Origin: Agelaius tricolor
Taxonomy: Eukaryota > Chordata > Aves > Passeriformes > Icteridae
Length of the DNA: 64,000 nt
Assembly: GCA_023055355.1 (NCBI GenBank)
Contig: JALJCS010000028.1
Span: 7,006,418 to 7,070,417, forward strand
Direction: 5' to 3'
Every line of letters begins with the position of its first letter. Within the stretch, counting starts at the first letter, position 1. The notes beneath the pieces are model-generated. The model was not told the DNA's origin. It ran no database searches and was given only the letters and a program-made list of their open reading frames with translations. Shown here in pieces: positions 25,660-37,100 of this stretch. Both the position numbers and the translations under genes were made by a program.

Positions 25660-27120
25660 GGTTTCTGTAATGGTGGCAGTTCTGTTTCAGCCCCAGCACA
25701 GGTGTAACAATGCATTGTATGTGTCTGCAGCCTCCCTAATCATGTCTATAGCCAGGAACTGTGAGACAGAGCAGGACTGTTCTAAAGTTCTAATTGACCA
25801 AAAAAAGACAGCTCACCTTGGAATGTCTGCTCTGGACACTGCCTGTGGGTGCCCACTTCTCCACACGTGCAGACATGTGAGCCCCCACATCCATCATCGT
25901 CCAACCATTTAAACTCTTTTAAAATCCATTAAGAACTGAGGGGTGAGAGGCAAAAGCTATAAGCCAGATCACTGAGGGAGAACTAAACAAGGGTCATTCT
26001 GGTCCCTTCCTTCCTCTACTAGATCCAACAGTGTCCCAAAGGCTGAAAACTGGGCACTGGACCTGAAGAACAGTGCACATATCCCTCCATGTAAGCAGTG
26101 GAAAGCTCAGTCAGCTCTGCTTCCTGCACCTTCTGACCTCTCATGTATGCAGCAGTTAAAGAAAACTCAAAGGCTCACAGAGAAAAAAAGACAATTTCAT
26201 ATATTGCTCTGCATATTAAAGTAACCATTACAGTCCTATGCTTAGGAATGTTCCAGAAACAAGGCAAAAGCAATTAATTCTCATTCAAGTGAGGTGGTTT
26301 TCTTATCTCCTCCCTCCACAGACTCTGCCCACTGCTGCATAAGGGGCCTATGGGGCAGTAACAGGAGCATTCAGCTGCAGTTGCTGTTTTTCTAGAAAAG
26401 GAAGTGAAAGTGCACTAACATAGAAAGAACCTTAAATTAATGCTGCAGATCAGCAAGAGCCACCTCACAGTGCCTGGGAGTGTCTCGTGGCCCCAGATTA
26501 TCCAGCACACTCTGCAGACAGTCTGGACACCTCCTAAGCCTCTTGGTTCCTCCGGATGTCCTTCTCCTCCCTCTTCCTGCATGCTCAGAGGGAGGGAGAA
26601 GCTGTCCATGCACTGACCCCCAAGCCAGGTGCTGAAATGAAATCCCCAGCTCCACTGCACAGCAAAAGCAAAACCTTAGGATGGAAAAAGGCTTCCCAGA
26701 GCTATTTGAGAAGCATCTCCTAACACGTGTCAGTGAAATTCTGGGCTTCAGGAACTCAGAATAGTTCAGACCTGAGTATTTTCAGCAGCAGAAAATGGAT
26801 GGAGAACACTTCAGAATGTGCTGTAAGACTGTAAGCAACTGCAGGCCTCACTCAGAATGGGAAAGCTTGCTGACTTTACAGCACAACACTGATAGGAATC
26901 CTGGCTTTACCAAGAACTGCTTTGATCCATCCCAGCTCTGCCTGTAACTCAGGGCCCACCTCATACAAAAGTCCTTATTTCAAGTGCTCTGAGCCTCTAA
27001 CTCCAGCTTGCTGTCCAGGGTACACATGTAATAGAGGTAGAGAGACAAGAAGGGTTTCAAGCAGTGCTCAGCTCTGCAGGCAGATCCCCACAGGTTTGTG
27101 TGTCACTACCACCTTTTCCT
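25660..27120. other. Gene-free unique sequence
   Basis: I see no coding exon, repeat family or RNA gene in this interval. Confidence 0.5.
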
Positions 27121-27139
27121 TCCGAAGCTGCTCGTCTTC

Positions 27140-27200
27140 ACCACGGCTACCAGTGTGGTTAGATTGAGTTAAGAATCCGTGGTTAAATATCTGTGGTCAT
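27140..27200. promoter_or_regulatory. Cluster of RUNX-type motifs
   Basis: Within about 60 bases there are TGTGGTT (27154), CGTGGTT (27178) and TGTGGTC (27192), all in the same orientation, plus the reverse-like ACCACGG near 27140. RUNX proteins bind YGYGGTY, and clustering of three or more is unusual by chance. The surrounding 27.13-27.27 kb keeps several CpGs (CTCGTC, CCACGG, ATCCGTGG, CTCCGTAG, ACACGGCC, TTACGTAT), which may hint at constraint. An enhancer is inferred, not shown. Confidence 0.35.
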
Positions 27201-27969
27201 AGTAAGTAAGTGAAAAAAGGTGGTTGAACTCCGTAGGGGTGGGGTGAACACGGCCAAGGAGGAATGAAATCTGTTACGTATCAGCTTCTCAAAGCTCCTC
27301 TCCATGAGCAACCACGCTCACTTTGTTCTGGGAAAAACGAGGCAAAACACCCTCCTTTTTACTGGCAAATCTCAGTGGTGGCAACCAGATGTGTTGGGAT
27401 TTACCAAGCAGTGACATCCACATGCAAATAAACACTTCAGTTTTGTCAGGATGTTTATCCCTGGTGTGTGGCTCCACCACTGCCAGCTACACTTGGATCC
27501 TCCCAGCTGTTACCACCACTCCCTTGTGCTCCAAACCTGAAAGGTGGAACTTCAGAACCACCAGGAGCAGAGGATGGTGCAGAAGTGCAGAGGTTATTTG
27601 GCCCAGGTTGCCAAGAAGCTGTGCTGTGTCCCCGGGGATGATGAGGCTCACACAAAGCAGCCCAGCTTCTCCCTGAGCTGCTCTTTCCAAGTCCCTTTTG
27701 TTTCCCCACAACACTTTGCACACTCACTGTCTGTCTCCGCTTCCTCCTGCCTACCCTGCGGTCGGAGTGGGAAGCCAAGGGACTAAGGCCAATTAAATGT
27801 GGGAGCAGGTGGCAGCCAGGTGGAATTATGGGAAGGAGAGCAGAAATTTCCTCTATTCTCGAGGATCTGCTCTCTCTGCACTGAGATCATACTTACAAAA
27901 CAGGTGCTGCTGCACCATATGTCTCAGAGAAAGTCACACTAAGCAAATTCTATCTTGCAACAGAAGAAT

Positions 27970-27982
27970 TTTTTTTTTTTTT
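27970..27982. repeat. Poly(T) tract
   Basis: This is a homopolymer T run of more than ten bases. Read on the minus strand it is a poly(A), but I found no recognisable element attached to it. Confidence 0.8.
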
Positions 27983-28199
27983 CCTTTTGGATCCTTCAGG
28001 TATCAGAACCCTCTGGGGAGACTCTGGGGTGCTTACACAAAAAGTGCCAGGAGCAAAATGTGTACTGGTGAACCTTGCAGTTGAATTTCTGTGCAACAAA
28101 ATTTAGTCTATTACTCCTTTTTTGTATAAAAGCTAAAAAGAACTTGGACACTGTTGAAGCATCTTCTCAACACAGCGTGGAGGCTCAGAAGTCTGCTGG

Positions 28200-29480
28200 T
28201 TTTGACCACTTCTTATTCACTCCCTTTAGCAAATGAGTAGAAAAGCGATCCAAAAAACCTCTCAGACATAATGATGTTACCCTTTATTAGGAAGCCATTA
28301 AAGAATTATTGGGGTTGTCAGAAAGGCCTGACAGGAACACTTAAGTCATCAGCCTGCTGTCCTCTCTTTCACCCCTATTCTTGGCCCTTCCTTTGGAGAT
28401 GAGTATCTTGCACAAACAAAATTACCTTTGATTGCAACAGTTGAACTTCTGAGAGCAGGGAAAAGCAGCTTGCTGACTACAGGGAGTGGGGCTGCCCCAG
28501 ACAAACACGGGAGAAGGAACAAGAAAAACAAGTTTTAATTAAAGCCACTTCTAGATTATCAATTTTCCCTTTTGTACCGTGAAGTTTGAACACACATACG
28601 CCTCAAGAGTGTGATACCAGTGACACGTTACACAAGGCGATTCGGGGACTGAGAACAAGGTGGCAACGTGTGAACAGCAGGATCCTGCAAAGTGCTGAAC
28701 ATCCCCAGATCCAAGAGGCTGCACCACGCAGCTCCAGCAGGAATATCCCTTCTGACACCTCTGCTGACACGGGTCATACTCGTCCCTCCCAGAAAAGCTC
28801 ATTATTTGACTTAGTGCTGCTGGCAGGAGGTGCAGGAGCCGTCGGGCACAGCCACAGCCACGGGTGGCTCCGGTGCCCCTGCCCTGGGGATTTCCACATC
28901 CCAGTACCCCAGAACCAGGGATTCTTAACCAGAATTTACCAGCCCAACTTTTTGCATCAAATGTTCTAAGTTTAATTGATGTAATCTGAGAGAAGAATTT
29001 GGGGTTATTTTTAGCCAGTGGTTGCTGCTGCTTTTTATGTATATACACTAAGGAGACAGCCATTACCAGGATCGTTTTACATTATGTTCATGCATAACTG
29101 GATGTAGGAACATTTTTATAGGTCCATACACACACACTCTCCCTACATTTTAAGTACATATTTTTTATATACATGTCAAAGGATAATTCTATGTGCAAGG
29201 AACCTGAGCACACAGCGTATCATCCCGCCACAACACAAAACAATTCCCTTTAAACCAATCAGTTACATCAATCTTTAGAGTCTTAAAATTTGTCATACCA
29301 TCATAGAGAGAAATTAATCTATAGCACTGTAAAAAAAGAGAAAGCACAATGAATCGAAATTTGCAATTCATGGGCTCAGAGGGTTTTTTGGGGGGGGCAG
29401 GGTGGGGGGAAGGGGGAGGAGGTTGACAAGGGAAGCTGATGGATTTGGCTTTTAAAGCCGAGGGACCAGCACCCCCTCCC
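28200..29480. other. Gene-free flank of the CpG island
   Basis: No recognised gene is present. The stretch from 28.95 to 29.35 kb is AT-rich and free of simple repeats apart from a short CA run, and resembles untranslated or conserved non-coding sequence next to the CpG island. It could belong to the transcription unit starting at the island, but there is no splice or polyadenylation evidence strong enough to annotate an exon. Confidence 0.35.
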
Positions 29481-29747
29481 CAGCTCCCTGCTGTCACCCC
29501 CCCAGCCCTTTTTCCAAGTGCACAGCGCCTGTAAAAATTCCTGCGCGCTATTTGCAGGCAAGGTCACTGCGAAAGGGCATGGCTGGGAGCCAGGGTGTTT
29601 TTCAGCTGAGCTGCAGGGAGGGGAGGGGAGGCTCAGGAACTCAATTAGAAGTTTCTCCAGTCTAGCCAGGAGGCTGGAGCCCAGACTGCGGCTGTTCCGC
29701 CCCGCGCCCGCCCGCCCCGGCTGCCGCCGCTGACGCATCCCGCAGGC

Positions 29748-30080
29748 ATCCCTGGAGGAGCCGGGGCAGCCTGGGCTCCCTGGGCTCCCTGCCGGCCTCT
29801 GCAGCCCCGGAGGAGCCGGGGCAGCCTGGGCTCCCTGCCGGCCTCTGCATCCCTGGAGGAACCGGGGGAGCCTGGGCTCTGCAGCCCTGGAGGAGCCGGG
29901 GCAGCCTGGGCTCCCTGGGCTCCCTGCCGGCCTCTGCAGCCCCGGAGGGGCCGGGGCAGCCTGGGCTCTGCAGCCCTGGAGGAGCCGGAGGAGCCTGGGC
30001 TCTGCATCCCTGGAGGAGCCCGGGTTCCCTGCCGGCCTCTGCAGCCCTGGAGGAGCCGGGGCTCCCTGCCGGCCTCTGCT
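29748..30080. repeat. GC-rich minisatellite inside CpG island
   Basis: About eight imperfect units recur, built from modules such as GGAGGAGCCGGGGCAGCCTG, GGGCTCCCTG and CCGGCCTCTGCAGCC. Units vary from about 34 to 70 bases because modules are gained or lost. The frames through it, including a minus-strand frame of about 150 codons, are repeat artefacts. GC-rich minisatellites in CpG islands can be length-variable and can affect promoter activity. Confidence 0.93.
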
Positions 30081-30213
30081 CCTTTATCCCTGTCTGTTTT
30101 CCTCACGATATCCCGCTGGGGGATGCTCCCCGGCCTTTCCCAGCGTTCGGCTCCGTGCGGGTACCGCGCACGGGCTCGGCAGAGCCGCCTGCCCGGCCCG
30201 CACCCACCGCTGC

Positions 30214-30243
30214 TTTGTCACCCTTTGTCACCCTCTGTCACCC
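30214..30243. repeat. 10-bp repeat (TTTGTCACCC)x3
   Basis: Three near-perfect decamers sit in the distal part of the CpG island; the third has C for T at its second base. TGTCACC resembles a nuclear-receptor or T-box-like half site, but this is speculative. Confidence 0.85.
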
Positions 30244-30339
30244 CGGGACGCGCGGGGCAGCCCCAGCCAGCAGCTCATTAATTCTCCGTGGCCTGATTTG
30301 TCTCGAGGCGGAGGAGGGCAGGGCCGGGGAACGCACACG

Positions 30340-33010
30340 GGATATTTGAAATACTGTCGAATGTCACCCAAGGGGAACCTTTGCCCTAAAATTGTCACAC
30401 AATTTCCCTGGCTGGGACTGTGTCCAAGGCAAATCCATTCAGCAGCACCGCATGACTTCCTCTCGTGCCTCCAGGACAGGCAGCCCTGAGCAGGGGCTTA
30501 AAGGAGCACCTGCATGGGCTGAGCTGCTGCTCTCCACTGCAGGGTGTGCAGCTGTCAGGGGCTCCTCCCTGAACCCACCTGCGGCTCCTTTCGGCTTTCT
30601 GACCCAAATTCTCAGCCCATGAACGAGCAGCAAAGGCTGCCAGACAGACACCAAGGGTCCAGCGCTAAAATCTGCCCCCATAGTGCCTGGGAACTGAGTA
30701 TTAACGAGTTGGGATCCTATAGGTGCAATGCTGGATGCTTTTTAAAATGGGAGAAGGTTACTCATACTAAATATATAAAACCCTCTCCCCCCGTGTTGGT
30801 TTTCTAGTTAATTGGAATGAATTTGGCACATTACCTGGGAAATGAAAGTGCATCTTTAATCATCTATGGAGTATTTCATACAGACCCTTTGCATACATAT
30901 CCATACACAGATACTCGCATCCTCCCAAGTACTCACTTCCCTTGTTGAGTTTAAAACTTGAGAACAAGAGGGTTAATGAACCAGCAGGACCTTTCTCTCT
31001 TGCCTGAAAACTGGGCAGCACTTCCATAATTCCATAATTGCACAAGGAATCCTCTGCTAGCAGGCACACGTGACAGCCCAGGAAATGTGCTCTCCAGTGC
31101 AAGGGGTGTTTTTGTGATTCCCAGCTCCAGGAGCCTCGTGTTGCTCCCCTGAAGCCAACGCACACCAGCCTGTCTGAAATTAGAATCCCTTTTTTAAGGT
31201 CATGTCACCTCAGATTTTTTGATAAAGGCTGAGCAGTGCCTTCCTGAGAATAAATCCAGCCAGTCCTCAGAGGCGTTGTTGCATGTCAACTGGAGGAAGT
31301 GATTAAAAATTAATGCAAGAGAGGAGATAGAGAAACCTGAAAGGGTGTGCCCGTAAAACACACTTTCAATCTGTCTCGTCAGCAAAAGAGGAAAGAAATC
31401 AGATTCTTATAATACCAGACTCTAGGGAAGTGGTTGGGGCACGAACTCCGTGTTCTTGTAGGGATTCACCCTGAGCAATGAAGAAGAAGCAGAAACCCCA
31501 CGTTACCACAGAGCTGTTTCTGTCTCGCTTTCCGGGTGGGGATGCTGGCAGGAGGGGAAGGCAGCGTGGGGGTGTGGGGGTGCAGCTGTGGGTGGCAATT
31601 GCACTGCTGGGATGTGCAATCTCACCCTGCTGGAACAGATGGGACTGAGCTGGCCTTGGACCATTCGCTTCTGGCTGCTCTGGGCATTGGTTTGGGTTTT
31701 TTCTTTTATTATCGTTGTTGTTTAAGGTCCTCGTGAAACAACCTTGAAGGGATACAGCTTTTGTTTCTCGAGCCTTGTCTGTGTTTGGGCACAAAAAACA
31801 CACACATGCAGAGCAGGAAAAGGAAAGACAAACTTAACAGCTTTTCAGGAGCTGCAGCTCAGAAGTAATTTTGGTGTTTTACACTATCTTCATGCACAAG
31901 CCTATGTCTGAAATACTTGGTTTGGCTGGTAAGGAAGATCTGAGGAATCAGCAAAAGAGCAGAACCTTCCATGTCCACTAAAGAAATGTTTCTCCTCCAA
32001 CTGGAAATGCACTAAGTTCCCTCAGCACAGCAATCCTGTTTGGAACTTGCATGGCTATTTGGATTGTAGTAATTTAATTAGCAGATATAATTTCTACTTA
32101 GATGTCTGGCAAACAGCAGGATTCAGTCTTATTCTCTTTAAATAGACTGAACAGTTAATTTGGAAAAAAGCTAATTTTTGTTTGGAAAAAAAAGAGGAAG
32201 GAGAAGGTATCCAGTTCATGGGATTAGCAGCAATATTCACAATTAAGCTTCATGAGGCTTCCCAAAAGCTGGGGCTGCTATTCCTTCCCAGCCTCCTCCC
32301 TTTCCTGACCCAGCTAAAAATCCCAGTCATTTCATTAACAAGTTCAGACTTCTGTGCTCCTCACTGAAGGGTCTTAACCTGTGACCTTTGCCATTTCCAA
32401 GCCCTCCTGACTCCCCCGTGCACCAGCATCCACCCCTGGGACTTCCAGGTTTTACTGCTCCCTCTCCAGTACTGGCAGGAGAATCAGAGATGGAAATGAA
32501 GCTGAAGGAGGGGCAATAATAAATGCAGAGCTTTTCTATTATGCCACAGCTTGTATGTTGGGACGAGAATTCTTGGCTGTGGATACCAGCAAGGGCTGCA
32601 AGGCCCTGGAGGAAGGCAAACATGGGGCATTGGAGCAGGAGCTCTAGCTCTGCAGTCACTGAAATCAATAAATAGATTCAGCAGGGGAAAACCTTAGAAA
32701 ACCCCTCAGGAAAAAACGAGGAGGTTCCTCACAAGCCTGCCCCTGACCTCTGGGAGAGTATTGCTGGTGCAAAAACCCACCCCAAACAGCAGCACACGTC
32801 ACTTGGAGGGGGAAAAAATCAACAGAGAAATGGTCCCCTCATCATTTCTTCTCCTGAGCATAGAGCACACACGACTTTTCTTAATTATTCCTGATGTTCA
32901 TTGTAGGTTGCATCATTTTGGAACACCGACGGTATCATTTTTAAAACTCTGGTTGCCATGGCAGCACAGAATGTGGCTCTTAAATGTACTCTGCTTGCAC
33001 ATTCCTCTGA
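30340..33010. other. Gene-free unique sequence
   Basis: No coding exon is recognised beside the CpG island on this side. A first exon could lie in 30.1-30.6 kb, but open frames here lack start context and motifs. The rest is unique, moderately AT-rich DNA. Confidence 0.5.
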
Positions 33011-33020
33011 TGAGAGGCTG

Positions 33021-33102
33021 CTTTTCTTTCTTTTTTTTTTTTTAAGAAAAAAAAAAGCATCTCCACTGAGAAACATGATATAATGACAAAAAAAAAAAAA
33101 AC
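33021..33102. repeat. Poly(T)/poly(A) low-complexity cluster
   Basis: A T13 run is directly followed by AAG and an A10 run, capable of a small hairpin. A second A14 run follows at about 33088-33101. This is low-complexity sequence with no identifiable element attached. Confidence 0.85.
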
Positions 33103-33518
33103 CCTACAGAACAAGCATAGGAAGAAAATGGTGGCTTCAAAAAATAAGGGGGAAGGGAGAGGGGACAGAAAGTGGGCTGGAAAATACAGCCAAAAGGACA
33201 CTTTTCTTTCAAAGGCAGAATGTAAGCAGAGCATTTTGGGTTCTCTCAGAAGGTTGTAAATTCAGACAAACCCAGTCAGTCACTTCCTTGGTGACAGCAT
33301 TTACAGCTCTGTATTCAGCCTTTGTTTCCCTCTGGAAGGTCCTCCTGGGCCGATTACTCAAAGCCAGAACTTTAAACCTTGAGCAACCTTTGAAGAAGTG
33401 GTGGCAGCTGATAAGGGCCAGCCAAGCAGACACTCCCTCACCTCCCCATGTCCCTCTCCAAGCCCAGGTGGCTGCAGGAGCTCCAAAGGGCACAGGAAGA
33501 GCCAAACAGCCAAATGGA

Positions 33519-34111
33519 ACAGCAGCAATCCCAGTGGGACACACACAGGAACCCCTGAAATCCCAGTGGGACACACACAGGAATGGCAATCGCAGTGGGA
33601 CACAGGAACCCCTGAAATCCCAGTAGGACACAGGAATGGCAATCCCAGTGGGACACACACAGGAATGGCAATCGCAGTGGGACACAGGAACCCCTGAAAT
33701 CCCAGTAGGACACAGGAATGGCAATCCCAGTGGGACACACACAGGAATGGCAATCCCAGTGGGACACAGGAACCCCTGAAATCCCAGTGGGACACAGGAA
33801 TGGCAATCCCAGTGGGACACACACAGGAATCCCTGAAATCCCAGTGGGACACACACAGGAATGGCAATCGCAGTGGGACATGGGAATCCCTGAAATCCCA
33901 GTAGGACACAGGAATGGCAATCCCAGTGGGACACACACAGGAATGGCAATCCCAGTGGGACACAGGAACCCCTGAAATCCCAGTGGGACACAGGAATCCC
34001 AGCAATCCCAGTGGGACACACACAGGAATCCCTGAAATCCCAGTGGGACATGGGAATCCCTGAAATCCCAGTGGGACACAGGAACCCCTGAAATCCCAGT
34101 GGGACACAGGA
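33519..34111. repeat. Minisatellite with higher-order structure, 21 units
   Basis: Twenty-one units of 25-32 bases begin with CCCAGTGGGACACA or a close variant (CGCAGTGGGAC, CCCAGTAGGAC). Three unit types alternate: one with ACACACAGGAATGGCAAT (29 bp), one with ACAGGAACCCCTGAAAT (28 bp) and one with ACAGGAATGGCAAT (25 bp). Together they make an ~82-bp trimer seen at least four times, perfect in the first two and drifting later. Frames of up to about 300 codons on the minus strand (SHWDFRG, CVPLGLPFL phrases) are artefacts of the stop-free unit. Confidence 0.97.
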
Positions 34112-37100
34112 GGCTCCTCTCAAATATGTCATTTCTACTGGGAATAGCGAATCTTGAACACCACCACCACCAAGTGTGGCACTGAGAAGAAGCTGGCACT
34201 GCCAGTAATGATCTCTTAATAATGACTTTTCCAGCTGACAGCCCCAGGCTCTGCCACCCCAGCCCTACACACTTTGGAGGTACCATTCAGAGTCCTGTGG
34301 GTGTTTTTCTGGTATTGCCTCTATTTCAAAGGTCCTTTCCTTAGCAATCTCCTAAGCAAGAGCCTCTGCACACATTAGCAGGGCCCTATTTGAAAAGGAA
34401 TGGCAAAACAGGGTATTTTTGGCACCTCACAGGACTGTGTCCTTCAGCACAAGTAGCTGGGTTTGAAACTTAGTTTAAATCAGAACTCAGCCTCATCAGT
34501 GATCCCCAGCCTCAGTCATTAAAAACATGGGTTGCACCTCTTCTGTGGGAACTGCTGCACTCCCACCTTCCAAAAAGAGCCCAAAGAGAAAAAAAGAAAA
34601 AAAAAAGCCAGTGAGACTTGCTTTTTGAAGTGCTCCTTCCCTTCTGGCTTCCACCAGCAGCGAGAGTGAAAATTTAAATTAAAATCAATTTCTCCAAATG
34701 TTCAGTGCAGTCTAGTTTTGGCACAAGCTCTCAAGCCGTTTTATCCTTCCCTAACAAGCAGCCTATCAAAAAAGATAACCCTCTAAGTGCTTCATATAAG
34801 TCTATAAGCAGCATTATCTCCATTTTTGCAGGCAGGTTAACAGACACAAGGATTTTGAGCCCATCACTCAGCAGCAAAAATAGAAACCAACTCCCTGACC
34901 TTCACACCCATGTCCAGTTCTTAATACCCCCATATACCCTGATTGTAAGAAAATCAATGATGTCCTAGGTCAGAAAATCAGCTGGAATGATGTAAAAAGG
35001 GAAGATATTGAGGAAATGAGAGTGGGAACGACACAGAAACCTCCTGATTTTAGTAAGGTCACAAATTGTTGCTCCAGACAGAATGAGCATATATGAGTTT
35101 GTTCTGCCTGTGGGACTGGTTTAAGATTTTGGAAACAAATTATCATTTCACATCCCTTCATTTCTGGAGGAGCAAGGGAGAAGGTCAATGCACATCAGGT
35201 GCTAAAATCAAGATAAAGAGATCTAATTGTCACCAGCTGCCCAGTCATTGCTTGGGCAGTCAATGCAAATTCACAATCAGCTTTTGCCAATGAATGCAAA
35301 TTCCTGGATTTAAAGTTTATGTGCTTTTTTCCCCTTGCAGATTTTTCAACAGCTGCTAAGTCCACATTTCAAATACCCTCAAGCTGACCATTATCATCAA
35401 GATGCAGGTATGATCCAACAATAATCTCGTCCTACTTCTGTTTATAATCACAAACTGTTTTTGTGTGTTCTAGAATCAAATCAAAGAGGTTTAACCTCCC
35501 ATAAAACACCCAAGATTAAACACATGAACAAGACTGATTGCCACAGAATCAAAGTAAGAAAATAAGACTCACACAAATCTGCTCACTCCCATCTTTTCCT
35601 ACATGGGCAACTTCTTCAGAACTTCACTGAGGGGTGGAATTAGGAGGCAACCACAACAATCCCAAAAAGGAAAGGACATTAAAATGCAAACCAAATAACA
35701 GACCTCTACTGATGAAATATTCTTGACTTGGAGTCATGGCTGTGTCAGGTTTTCACCATTTTGAAACCAAAACATTTGGGAATGGCAGCACAGCTGCAGT
35801 GGGTGCTTCTCCTCCCCTGGTCCCTGCTTGCACACTAACAGGTAACTCTGAATTTGCTGCTTCCAGAGCTGCACAGTGCAGTCCCTGAGAGCTCCCAAGG
35901 AATCCAGGAATGGAAATGGGCTTGGGGGAGCATGGGCTGTCAGAGCAATGGGTTTAGGATTAAAAAAACCCAAATGAACCCACAAAAAACAACTCCTCTG
36001 TGAGAGGACTCCGTTTCCATGAGACTGAACCACCTCAGATCAACACTTCCTCTTTTCCCCTCCAGCTCCGTGTGCCTCAAAGCTCAGGATCACAGGATGC
36101 ACCTTCCCTGCCCTGCTCTCAGGTGCAATAGCCCATTTCTTTATTTGGACAGGGTGAAGAGGAGGACTGGAGGCCTGGCTGGGTCTGACAGCTGATGCTG
36201 CTTTTATGGGGGCAGATTAAGTGTAAACTGGATTGTGCCCCGAGTTCAGAGTGCAGCCTTATCTCCAGAATCCTTCCCCTCTTTACACATTCCAAGGGTT
36301 CTTACAACTTCAAGTCACTCAAGCATGCAATATTAACCCCTAAACAAGCTCTCACTGAATCGCCTGAAGGAAAAGTGGGTTTAGAAATTTTTTTGACAAT
36401 GTATTTTTAACTGCTCCAGTTTGCAGAAACAAAACAACTTTCACTTCCTTCAAAACAATCCATATGTCCATTTTTGTGTCCATGCCATAGAATGCAAATC
36501 ATCCTGCTTTCAAGTTGTGTACAAATAGAGAGCAGGCTCTTGTCACTGCATACACCAGAAAAAAGCAAATATTCTTGTAACCAGTTCCACAGCCAACAGG
36601 GACACCTCCCTGTGACCCTGCCTTTTTCAGATTCCCTCTGGAAATGCAGCTGGGAATGAGATCTGTTCCACAATTCAAGCGGTGACAGGCAGATCTGGTG
36701 TGATGTAAATGTTGCAGGATCATTATTTCCTGGGACACAATGGCATTCCTGCTTTTTGCAGCTCAGAAATTGCTCTGGCCTGATACCCAAGCCAATGGAA
36801 GCTGGCGAGGACTTGGGGTTGGTTTTAGGACACATCTACCAATGCACATTGGGGGGGTTGGGTTTTCTTCCTCCACTTTCCAGTTTTCTCTGGGATTATG
36901 AACTGAACTTCCCAGCAGTGGGAACCTCTATTGTGTTTTTACTACCTCCGATTTCTACCACAGTACAAATAAACTGTGACTAAAAATACAGGCAGTGATT
37001 GAATAACACTTTGTGGAACACTCTATGACAAACCTGCAAACCAACACAAGCCTCATTGCTTCCCAGAACATGAACCTTTTTGAGGTGGTTTTGGTTTGGA

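Larger units (their letters stand above)
29500..30330. promoter_or_regulatory. CpG island, probable promoter
   Basis: This is the only strongly CpG-dense segment in the window. The densest core is 29690-29750 with CCGCCCCGCGCCCGCCCGCC and repeated GCC triplets, consistent with Sp/KLF GC boxes. A second dense part lies at 30110-30310. There is no TATA box at the usual distance. Such islands in vertebrates mark promoters of broadly expressed genes, long non-coding RNAs or alternative first exons. Direction cannot be decided: frames exist on both strands but none is recognisable. The minisatellite at 29.75-30.08 kb supplies part of the CpG content. Confidence 0.6.

Noticed and set aside
29376..29738. 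Minus-strand 120-codon frame starting at the CpG island
   Set aside because: The position is attractive for a first exon, but the peptide is low-complexity and unrecognised, and it would end in an unsupported stop without a splice donor I can defend.
33021..33056. Poly(T)-AAG-poly(A) hairpin as a regulatory structure
   Set aside because: Homopolymer slippage explains it, and such opposing tracts are common.
33519..34111. Possible CRISPR array
   Set aside because: Repeats are contiguous with no unique spacers, no cas genes are present, and the context is vertebrate.
33209..34286. Minus-strand frames of up to about 300 codons
   Set aside because: They are produced by the 25-32 bp minisatellite; the parts outside the repeat match no protein family I know.
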